A stretch of 64,000 nt of DNA. Source: Collybiopsis luxurians FD-317 M1. Lineage: Eukaryota > Basidiomycota > Agaricomycetes > Agaricales > Omphalotaceae. The notes under the pieces were generated by a model. The model was not told the DNA's origin and made no database searches. It was given only the letters and a program-made list of their open reading frames with translations. The translations under genes and the position numbers were made by a program. Shown here one piece after another: positions 11,830-21,874 of this stretch (positions are counted from its first letter, which is position 1; each line of letters starts with the position of its first letter). The stretch spans positions 44,845 to 108,844 of the forward strand of contig KN834852.1 in the NCBI GenBank assembly GCA_000827265.1, read 5' to 3'.

Positions 11830-12345
11830 ACCAGGGCCATATCCACTAGATAGACTCAGGGTCAATGGCAGATGTCTATGTCAAACAACACCCAGCAGTG
11901 TTCAATAAGCAAGGGTTTGATGAGTTACCTCAGAGATGCCCATGAGACCATGCCATTGAACTCACACCAGTTTCCAAACTGGTTGACTGTAAAGTCTATC
12001 CTTGAGCCCCAGTGAACAAAAGGCACTTAATGACTTCCTGGAAGAAAATCTACGGTCCAGAAGAATCTGATGCTCAATCTCACCAATGACCTCCCCATTC
12101 TTCTTCATTAAAAAGAAAGACAAGAGTCTCTGACTGGTGCAGGACTATTGGAAACTCAATGAGATGACAGTCAAGAATCACAACCCACTCCTGTTAAGCC
12201 AGGAACTCATTGATAAGCTAAAAGATGCTAAGGTTTTCACAAAGATGGACATTAGATAGGGATACAACAACATCAGGATCAAAGAAGGAGACAAGTGGAA
12301 AGCAGCCTTCTGCACTAATATGGGCCTCTTTGAGCCAACAGTCAT
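11830..12345 (+). pseudogene. Ty3/gypsy reverse transcriptase fragment, family distinct from its neighbour
   Basis: Translation gives a reverse transcriptase N-terminal half: [74 protein letters not shown] and [10 protein letters not shown]. Stops occur at positions where arginine or tryptophan is expected. The homology ends at 12,345 in the middle of the palm domain, where a different gypsy element begins, so the junction is an insertion or recombination point. The YxDD active-site part is missing. Confidence 0.7.
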
Positions 12346-15300
12346 GTTCTTCAGACTATCATGACTTTGTTAAAGTATTCTCTTCTGAAGAAGCCACAAG
12401 ACTAGCAGGGCATAGGAGCTATGACATCAAGATAGAAGCTGAAAACAATCAATTGCTAGCTATAGGAAAGCTATACAATATGTCAGAAACTGAATTAAAA
12501 GCACTCAAGACCTACATAGATGACATGCTAGCTAAAGGCTTCATAAGATCATCCAACTCACTTATAGGAGCTCCAGTACTTTTTGCAAAGAAAAAGGATG
12601 GGGGACTAAGGCTATGTGTGGATTACAGAGCATTGAATAGACTGACAAGGAAAGATTGCTATCCCCTACCCCTGATAGGAAATCTAATTGACCAGCTCAA
12701 AAATGCCAAGATCTATTCCCAAATAGACCTTAGAGATGGTTACTACAATATTAGAGTAGCAGAAGGCCATGAATGGAAAACAGCCTTTCGAACAAGATAT
12801 GGATCATATGAATATCTTGTTACGCCATTTGGATTGACCAATGCTCCAGCAGTGTTCCAGCACTTCATGAATGATCTATTTCATGATATGGTAGACAAAT
12901 CTGTTATAGTCTACTTAGATGATGTACTCATTTACTCAGCAAATGAAGATCAGCATAAGGAACATGTTAGACAAGTCCTACAAAGGTTGGAGGAAAATGA
13001 CCTACATGCAAAACCACAGAAGTGTAGTTTTCATACAAGATCAGTAGAGTACCTAGGAGTAATCATCACTCCTGAAGGGGTATCTATGGATCCTTCTAAG
13101 GTACAGGTAATAAAGGACTGGCCACATCCCAAAACAGTAAAACAACTTCAGTCCTTCTTAGGTTTTGCAAATTTCTATAGGGATTTTATTGATAATTATT
13201 TGGGAATTGTGAAGCCACTCACCAGACTTACAGGAAAAGCCAAGCCATGGGAGTAGACAGAACAATGTGAAACAGTATTTCAATTACTAAAACTGGCATT
13301 CCAGGAGGCACCTATAAGAAAACACTTCAATATAGATGCACCAATCATTTTGGAATGTGATGCCTCAGACTATGCAATTGCAGCTATATTATCACAAACA
13401 GATCCAGAGACAAAGAAGTTACACCCAATAGCATTCTATGCCAGATCAATGGGAGTGTCAGAGTTGAATTATGACATTTATGATAAGGAACTACTAGCAA
13501 TTGTTGAGGCCTTTAAACAGTGGAGAGCCCACTTAGAAGGTGCTAGGAATACCATTCAAGTATATTCCGATCACAATAATCTACAATTTTTTACAACTAC
13601 CAAACAACTAAGCTGAAGACAAGCAAGATGGTCTGAATTCTTATTAGGATTTGACTTCATTATAAACTATCAACTTGGGAGACTTGGAGGAAATCCAGAT
13701 GCTCTGACCAGAAGAGCAGATGTATATCCAAAAAAGTCCACACTAGAAGAAGCAAATAAAATGAATAACAAGATTCTTATAAGACCAGAACAGCTTATGG
13801 CAGCACAAATACTCAATGAGGACTTACATTTGAGTAAAATAAGAAAGGCACTAAAGGACAAATATATAGAAAAGGCACTAAAAAACATAAAAGAAGGACA
13901 ACCAGGGGATTTCACTATGGAAGGGGATTTACTTTTAAGGGGAGGGAAGATATATGTACCAGATCATATGAACCTATGACTTGAAACACTCAGGAACCAC
14001 CATGACCACAAATTCATGGGACATCCTGGAATCCATAGGACAATACAACTCATTAACCAAAATTATTTTTGGCCTGGACTCAGGAAACTGGTTGAAAGGT
14101 ATGTGAAAAGCTGTCACATTTGCAACAGAGCCAAGTCAATAAGAAGAAAGAAATTGGGGTTTTTAAAACCCTTACCCATAGCTGAATGCCCATGGACTTC
14201 TATCTTGGTAGATCACATTGTCAGCCTACTGGAATCAAATGAATATGATGCTATTATGGTAGTGGTATGTAGGCTAACAAAACAAGTTGTATTTGTGGCC
14301 TGCAGAACTACAGACCAAGCAACAGAACTAGCAAATCATTTTATTTGGCACATCTTTAGTAAACATGGACTGCCAATGGACATAGTATCTGACAGAGGGA
14401 TCCTGTTTATCTCAGGCTTCTGGCAAACACTATGTAAATCACTTGGTATCAGGACAAACTTGTCAACAGCATACCATCCTGAAACAGATGGGCAAACTGA
14501 AAGAACAAATCAAAGCCTGGAACAGTACCTAAGGATATTTGTGAACTATGATCAGAACAATTGGGAGGAAATGTTACCCTTCGCAGAATTTGTATACAAT
14601 AATACACCAAGTGCAACTACTAGTGTCACCCCCTTCTTTGCCAACAAAGGATATCACCCCAGACTATCTGTTTCACTTGAGCATATATCAAATCATGCTG
14701 CACATATGGTTGCTTCAAACCTAATTGAACTGCATGACTTCTTGAAGGAGCAAATAAAACAAGCAAATGAGAAGAGTACAAAACACTCAAATACACTCCG
14801 AAGAGATACTCCAAGCTGGAAAAAGGAACAATATGTCTGGCTAAGTATGGAAAACATCCATACAAAAAGAAAGACAAAGAAATTAGACTGGAAATGCATG
14901 GGTCCATTTGAAATTACTAAGAAGGTCTCATCTCATGCATATAGGTTAGAATTCCAAGAACCTTGAAGGGAATTCATAATGTTTTCCATATCAACCTATT
15001 AAAGCTACATGAAAGGGATGAGTTACCAGGGCATAATATCTCACCTCCCCCACCAATAGCAATCAAAGGGGATGAAGTATACAAATGGAGGAAATCTTTG
15101 ATTCAAGATACTTTGGTCGCACATTAAAATTATTAGTGCGATGGGTAGTATATGGACCAGAAGAGGACTCATGGGAAACACTTCCAAATTTGGATGGAGC
15201 TGCACAAGCGATCAGAGAATATCAAAATATGCACCCAGGAAAGCCACATGTTCCCAAAGAACAGCTAATTAAATTGAAGGGGCTTGATAAAGAACCCAAT

Positions 15301-15363
15301 ATGCAAGTTGAATCACACAGCCCTAACCACAACCCAATGGAATTAAAGGGGCGTACAAAATGA
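12346..15363 (+). mobile_element. Ty3/gypsy chromovirus pol (element G1), degenerate
   Basis: Retrotransposon polyprotein. Reverse transcriptase (12,470-13,000) has KKKDGGLRLCVDYRALN and VYLDDVLIYS (active site about 12,910). RNase H (13,340-13,610) has ILECDASDYAIAAILSQ and VYSDHNNLQ. The integrase (13,990-14,960) has the HHCC zinc finger ending CHICNRAK, SDRG and HPETDGQTERTNQS. A chromodomain follows (15,085-15,250: RWVVYGPEEDSWE). The purine run ttaaaggggc at 15,344-15,352 could be the polypurine tract. Breaks: TAG at 13,254, TGA at 13,614, TGA near 13,977 and 14,964, and a frameshift before the chromodomain. Gag and protease are absent; the 5' edge abuts another element. Chromodomains of this kind bind heterochromatin marks in known elements. 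Confidence 0.9.
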
Positions 15364-15624
15364 ACACCAATCCGAATGCCAAAAATTATCACACAGACAA
15401 GGGATTAGTGAGCAAGAATCATATATTGAAAACGGCTTACTAAAAACCTAAATAAATGCAATAATATGTAAGAAGAAAATAATAAGATTATGACTATGAT
15501 AAAAAGAAAGTAAATTAACCAAAAAAGGAAAAGAGTAGATGAATGAGACAAAAAGAAAAGGACAGCCAAATCATAATTAAAGGAAAAGAACTATATTAAC
15601 AAAACAAGATGGGAAGATAAACTA

Positions 15625-16696
15625 GTCAGAATAACAATGGTTGTAAATTGATACTATACGATATGAACTAGATCTAGGGTTAAACTCTATTCTAGCGTGT
15701 GGGAATGGGCCATTGGAACGCTGGTTTTCTACCCAAGTTGTGGCAAGCTGTGGAGCAGGAACAACAGGTATGCCGACCAAACCACAAACCTTAGGCTTGT
15801 ATCGGTGACGGTGGTTGCGCTTAGCACCGTTATTCGAAGCTCATTTCTGAACAGTAGATGCACCTACTGTAGTGCCAGTCGAGGATGAAGGGGACATGGG
15901 AATAGCAGTAGTAGATGAGAAACCTTGGACAGGAGAAGGAGGTGGAACGATGGGGCAACTCGGGAGGCTAGTAAATGCACTACATGCAATGATGGGCTGA
16001 CACTGGGAAATACAAGGTATGGAAACAGCAGAAGAGGGAATCGATGTGTTGGATAGGGCACCCACAGATGACCATGGGAGCAAGTTATCAACAAGTGGAG
16101 TTGTCAGAGCACTAGAAAGGGTGTTGAGTAAATTAAATCAACAAGAAAAAACAAAATCCACCTAGGAATACAATTCACAATCAAAACTTCATGCTGAGTG
16201 GACTAACAATGTATCGCATCTGCAGAAAACAGGTAATCCTTCAACATGGACACTTTAACCTTCCCACTTCGCTAACAGCACCCAAAGCAAGTAAAGAAAG
16301 ATTTTGAATGAGCTGACCAGTTTCGAAAGAAGGTCCAGAGGTTGCAGTTCCCTTGATGGTGGTGCCGACACAGTATAAAATTTCAAGAAGGGAGCTGAGC
16401 AAAGGAGAGATAACAGATACATCTGACACTAGGAGGACCTCAATGATGTTGGCAAGCTGGGGGAGAAGGTTGCTCAAATGATCAAGTTCCCCCTTTGCAT
16501 CTCAATACTGATTTATGGCTCGAGCTAATGAGGAACAAGAATCAGTTTGAAAATTTGGACAAATGCTGAATAACTCACCCAGCCTTGGGTCAGTTGTGGA
16601 CGATACAGTACTATCTCCCGGGACAATGACTGCTGTTGCAGCAAGAGTTGGGGACTCGAAGTTGTCCAACAACTCCAATCCTCTATTGCTTGCCAT
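15625..16696 (-). CDS. Unrecognised minus-strand gene downstream of element G1
   Basis: I do not recognise this protein. Reading leftwards from the ATG at 16,696 (MASNRGLELLDNFESPTL) the frame runs to 16,241 with a single TGA at about 16,504 in a context where CGA would restore arginine. It holds a hydrophobic leucine-rich stretch (NLLPQLANIIEVLLVSD, then SPLLSSLLEILYCV). After a probable intron around 16,100-16,235 a Ser/Pro/Thr-rich part follows (15,841-16,094: PSCPIVPPPSPVQGF). After one more TGA at 15,848 the same frame gives a basic tail, KRNHRHRYKPKVCGLVG, to about 15,625. CpG decay is milder than in the flanking retroelement. It could be an accessory antisense gene of element G1, the first gene of a minus-oriented element whose LTR starts at 16,957, or a host gene remnant. 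Confidence 0.45.
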
Positions 16697-16730
16697 TGTT
16701 GATATTGCACCATCAACAATTCCTTAATTC

Positions 16731-16957
16731 TGTTATTGAACTTTTGTACTCATAAGAATATATTACTGAACCGCCAGTATCAATGTCGGTCATACAAATC
16801 TAGCACTTACTAAGTCAACCAACTCGGGCAATACCGCCTTTCTTAGTTCCGAAATATTCTTAACTCCGAAATACTGTCATTGTCTACTTAACACAACATC
16901 CTTGCATTGATCTCACAGCATAATAAGGTTTGTATAGATTGAAGTTAGGTCATAACA
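16731..16957. mobile_element. Possible LTR terminus or short LTR (TGTTATTG...GTCATAACA)
   Basis: The stretch begins TGTTATTG and ends CATAACA, the terminal inverted pattern of LTRs. Read on the minus strand it starts TGTTATGACCTA, close to the start of the fold-back element's LTR (TGTTATGTCCTA at 45,812). It abuts the Dicer fragment at 16,960. No target duplication is visible, so the call is tentative. Confidence 0.3.
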
Positions 16958-16959
16958 TG

Positions 16960-17175
16960 CAGTGCTGGGTGAGCTGTGGATGAGTGGATGCATTCAGAAA
17001 GTTCAGAGTGGGTTTGCTGGGGAGATACAATGACCAAAACTGGATTTGTCTCTTTGATGGAAGTAAGAACCCAATGCCAATGCAACAGAGAATGAAAGTA
17101 ACTCACCAGAGAGCTTTATCAATATTGCCACTGAAAATAGGACTCACACTAAGACTCATAATCTTCAGCCTCTCA
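16960..17175 (-). pseudogene. Third Dicer-like helicase fragment, CpG-erased
   Basis: Aligns along its length with 28,402-28,620 and with 5,340-5,560. It carries the counterpart of the GLTASPIF...NIDKAL helicase segment (here SLSVSPIF and GNIDKALW) plus the following intron and the RSELSEYV exon. By hand count, copy 2 has 13 CpG in this span and this fragment has none; nearly all have become TpG or CpA. It is isolated among retroelement sequences, so it was carried here separately from the 10-kb duplication or is what remains of another copy. Confidence 0.85.
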
Positions 17176-17289
17176 AGAGTATTTCCCTGATTATATTATT
17201 CCAACAATTGAACATACACTGTGGCAATGCCCACCTATCAAAATTCCATACACAATCATGGACAAAGTTAAGGCAGAGATAGTGAGAGG

Positions 17290-19760
17290 GGTTGCTATGC
17301 CATGTTGGTGGCATTGAAGTTAAAGATTGTTGGGTCTGTGGTGGCACTGGAGGAGTGGATATTGGAAGCATTAATAGTAGAAAAGGTTTTAAACTGGAGA
17401 GTTCCAGAGAGTGTTACAGAAGTCAGAAGATTCCTAGGGCTAGTGGGAGTCAGTCGGCAATGGATACAGGGATTTGCCATTATAGCAAAACCTTTGACAG
17501 TCCTTTTGTACGATCCAAAAGAATCAGAGTTTGTAATGATGGATGAAGCATTGGAGGCATTTGAGAATCTAAAGGTGAGAATTACAATGGCTCCAGTTCT
17601 CATCTCTATTGACTACCCCTTGGCAGAGCTGGTTAAAAGGAAACCCAGGGAAACAGACAAGGGTTTGGTTGTAGTAGGGGTGGATGGATGTTACTACAGT
17701 GCAGGATGGGAGTAAAAGACCAGCAGGATATGGTTTGTGCACTTTTAGCAAAAGAGAGCAGAACTACAGTCAGCCAAAGGCGGAACTGTACACAGTTTTT
17801 TGGGCCTTCAAGAAGTTGTAGCACTGAGTCTGGGGAGTCCACTTCCAATTGGACTGCCATGTGATATCTCTAGCAAAAATGTTACAAGAACCAGACAATG
17901 TCCTCAATGCTCCTATCCTCTGTTTCACCTGGATTTGTTTATTCCACTTTGAAACTAATCATGTTCCTGCTACAGCCCATAAAGCCAATGATGCACTGTT
18001 GAGGCACATACACATCGAAGGGGAAGAAATAGAGACACAGGGGGACCAGGACAAGTTCTTGGAAGCATACAACTATCATGTTGGATGGGAGGAGGAAGCC
18101 CAGCGATAGATGGGTGACCCAAAGTGCAATGTGGATTATTTGTTACAGCTAATCTCTGTCAAATATTCAGGAATGATAGGGAGAAGCTTACAGGAAGACA
18201 GCGGAACTCACCAGCATCAAAATTCATTGCTCATAGATCCAAGTTTTGTTAAAAGCAGTGCATATGAAAAGTTGGAGATTGATGAAGAATTTAAATTCTT
18301 TGTCACCTCATCTCTAAGAGTGGTATACTCACTGGCATTGAGACATTTGAATGAGTTTGTTAGGGAGAAGACCACAGATGAGGTTGCCACATTTTTGACA
18401 GGGGATGAGGAGGTAGAGCTGGAATATTCTGGATACAAAATGGAACTGTCACCAGTGGACCAGTACCAAACATTACCTGCACATAAGCACAAGACATTGG
18501 ATAACAATGGAGAGGAGTTTTGGGGAGAGATACAGTCATATTTGAAGGAGGGAACATTGCCATTGCAAATAAAGACTAATAAACAGTGTATTATGTTCAT
18601 CAAATGTGTTCAGCACTTTTTCATCAGGGACAGGAAACTATGGCTGACACTGAGGAAGGGGGATTTGAATCTTCCACACTTGGTGGTTGAATCAGAAGGG
18701 AAGCAACAAGAGCTAATCACATTGGCACATAATGAAACTGGACATCAAGGACAGGATGCAACATATTGGCACCTGTCCGATCTACTGGCTGAATATATAT
18801 GAATTTATTGCATATTTTGTCTGCTCCTGCATTAAGTGTCAAAACTCATCAAGCTGCTTCCAGTTGTTCCACAAAATGTGTCATGGCAAATACCATTACT
18901 GCAGCACTTCAGTTTGCATTGCATACATATGCCATCAGGTACTGGAGGATTCAATTACATTGTTCAGGCAATTGAATCAAACATACTTTGGCCCAAAGCT
19001 CATGCATTGAAAGTGCTGAAGGTATTGTTGGTTGTGAGGTTCAATTACAAGGACATCATATGTCAGTTTGGCTGCATTCCTGTTTTAACAATGGATGCAG
19101 GCCCAGAGTTTCAGAAAGAGGTGCAGGAGCTGCTTACCATGCAGTACAAGTGCCAAATTATTGTCTCAACACCATATCATCTGCAAGGGAATGGGGTGGT
19201 AGAGAGGTCTCATGTGCCCTTAGTTGAAGCAATAGTGAAAGCTGTGGGGGATGCTATAGGAAACTGGCCATATCTGCTTTCACCTGCCTTATTTGTGATA
19301 TGGATTACAGCATCAAGGGTGACTGGATTTTCCCCATATTATTTACACTATGGTGTCCACCCTGTGCTCTCGTTCAATGTATTGGAAGTCACTTGGCAGA
19401 TGTTGGATTGGGACAAAGTTGCTACCACTGCCAAATTGCTTACTATGCGAATCCTTCAATTACAGAGATGAGACCTGAAGTTATGATTGGCATATGCCAA
19501 GCTCAGAGTGACACAACAGAGAGCAATTGACAATGTGATTAGGAGACACAATGGGAAATTTGATTTCCATGAATATTAGGAGGAAAGCTGAGGGGATCAC
19601 AGTCGGAAACACAGCAAGGAAACAAAACAGATCGGACATACTCTGTCCCCTATATTGTACACAAAAGAAGGGAAAATGGGTCATACATTCTGTGAGAGCT
19701 GGATGGCACCATCTTGCACAGTTACATTCATGCGCAATGGCTATGGCTCTTCTTTTTTAG
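17290..19760 (+). mobile_element. Ty3/gypsy pol remnant (element G2), second family
   Basis: Reverse transcriptase C-terminus and RNase H at 17,302-18,110 (VPESVTEVRRFLGLVG, GFAIIAKPLTVLL, DCHVISLAKMLQEPDN, FHFETNHVPATAHKAND) followed by a spacer and integrase at 18,480-19,470: AHNETGHQGQDATYWHL zinc-finger region, TMDAGPEFQKEV, STPYHLQGNGVVER and VTGFSPYYLHYGVHPVLSF. The integrase acidic residues (D in MDAG, E in VVER) are still readable. Stops and frame changes at about 17,715, 17,848, 18,107 and 18,800 break it. The RT active-site half is absent. There is no chromodomain. CpG is nearly absent. Its families of relatives are typical of basidiomycete genomes. Confidence 0.75.
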
Positions 19761-21240
19761 ACCCAAAAATCAAACTCTTTGCTTGTGAATACCAACTCAT
19801 CTGAAAGTTTGACAGGCCAAGGTCACTGTGACTCAGTATGCCACAAAAATAGTAACGTTAGCAATGAGCACAGTGTACAATGACAATGAGTACTTACCAT
19901 ATGAAACCTTTCATTCTTCTGTTACCCGGCAACTTTGTTATGCTAAAGGAGTCTTGAGTTCAGATACCCAGAAGTTTTTTTTGTTATTTTCTTGGTACAG
20001 ACTTGAATTGAGAGTCTCATCTCTTCAACTTACTATATTAGTATACTAATTCCTGATCATGGCTCATGCTTCTCTTCCTTTACCCCCTTCTATGGTTTGA
20101 GATTTTACTTATAATCCCATTTACTTTTCTTTACTGTCCAGATTCTCCTTTCTCCATGACCTTTCACCAGACTTTGGATTGGCATTTGCATTTGCCCCAT
20201 GAATCCCCTTTCCCCCATTCCTGCCAGCACTTATTGGTCTTTCAGCTCTGTCATACCACAACAGCTCTTTCAGAAGTTTGTCCTTCTCATCAACAGAAGA
20301 TGAGTTACCATGCAAGGACAAGCATACAAATTGTCACCAGATGTGAAGTGGGCACTCCACAGAATCCATCATATTGAATATTTTGTGCATGACAGTGATT
20401 TTGACAAGTACAAAATAGCCTTGGATGAGGCTATGGCAATGGACTACTATTTCAAGAAGCTCCCTGTGGATGAGGCAGAAGAGTATATTGAACACATAGC
20501 CCAGGACATGCACAGGAGATGGGCAGAGCATATGATCTACCTTGACAACAGTTTGCGGAGAGAGTTCTACATTCCAGTTGTCCATTTTTCCCAATCGTGA
20601 CTCATTATATATGGTACAGAAAATGACAAGGGGTCCATGAGGACAAGAGTTTTTAGGCCCACATATGAATTCCAATGGAATTGGGCAACAAATTGAGCAG
20701 CTGCACTGTCAATCTTTTCTATCAAAGGATATCACCATGACTTCTGACCAATGAATACAAGTTTAAAAACTCCACTCAGTTATCCAGAAGGCTATCTCTT
20801 CTGGTGCCCATACAATGTCTCCTATTGCTGTGATCTTACCAATCATTTACATAATTTACAGGCAGGATATTGATATTTCATATGGTGACATTGAATGTTC
20901 CATGTTAAATAAGGATTTTGTTCCCCGAAGGTACAAACAGAGGGGAATGGAAGCAGTATGGAGAAAATTGGTCAGGTGTTTTGTCATAGCAGATGATCTA
21001 TGGACAAGACAATGAGCAATCATGGAGCATCAGTCAAGGAAATTTTTGTGAGGGAATCAAAACATTGTATGGAGACTTGCTTTGCATACTGGATGACCAT
21101 GGAGAGCAAAGTGCAAGCAATCTTTGAGGCACCACTGCTGAAGTTCATGGAAGCAGTTGATATATGGACAATGGGGAATAGGATGCAGATTGGGTAGAAC
21201 AACAGTGTGAATGGGCATGGCATCCCATCCCTGACTATCT
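19761..21240 (+). pseudogene. Unidentified CpG-poor remnants
   Basis: No family recognised. The best open run is 20,310-20,600 (96 codons, SPDVKWALHRIHHIEYF, then LDEAMAMDYYFKKLPVDEA), acidic and probably helical. Smaller plus-strand runs follow at 20,815-21,015 and 21,000-21,197, broken by stops between them. The lack of CpG and abundance of TGA/TAA suggest a decayed gene or transposon tail. Confidence 0.3.
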
Positions 21241-21874
21241 AACCCATTTAGTCTGCCAAGTCTGATTAATGTGCCCCCTCAATGTTCCAACATTTATCCA
21301 TTTGCTTCTGTCACTATGTCTTTCTTATTCATTTTGGTTCTCAAGTGGTCACTGAGGTCAGCACCTCAAGTACCCCCCTCCTGTAGTCATGCCAACTAGT
21401 GCGCACATAGAATCACATTGACTGCACTGATTTTCTTTTAGGTCCCTGGCAACACTCCAATCTGTCAAAGGGTTGTCAGGCTTTGCAATTCATGAGGTTG
21501 TTCAGGCTCCATGTGATGAAGCATTTTTTTGCAACATTTTGTCTTTTGTACATATATTCAGACCAAATTACATTAGTATGCAAAGGTAGAGTAGCGATTT
21601 GTTTATTGGTACAATAGTCATTGGAGAGAGAGAGCAGGGAGGAGGAGATAGGAAAGAAGTTGGGGACTTAGTGGGGAGTTGAGTTCCAGCAAAAGAAGCA
21701 CCAGAACTGAACTGAAGAGGGTACATAGGCATAATAGTTACTTCTTGTTAGATTTTGTACTTAAGTAAAGCTAGGGGAGAATGAAAGGGGGACAATTTTT
21801 GACCCACTAAGATTCAAATATCTGGGTGAGGAGGTCCAACAAGGCCACCAGCATTAGTCTTCTTCATGTTTAGC
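21241..21874. other. Intergenic stretch 3' of the NACHT gene, nothing recognised
   Basis: CpG-poor, with an AG-rich patch at 21,620-21,700. No long frame or repeat was found. It should contain the 3' end signals of the NACHT-ankyrin gene that ends at 21,875, but no specific site can be named. Confidence 0.4.

Noticed and set aside
11830..19760. The three gypsy pieces as one nested element
   Set aside because: The RT fragment, G1 and G2 belong to different families by their conserved blocks, and the missing RT middle of G2 is not supplied by the first fragment.
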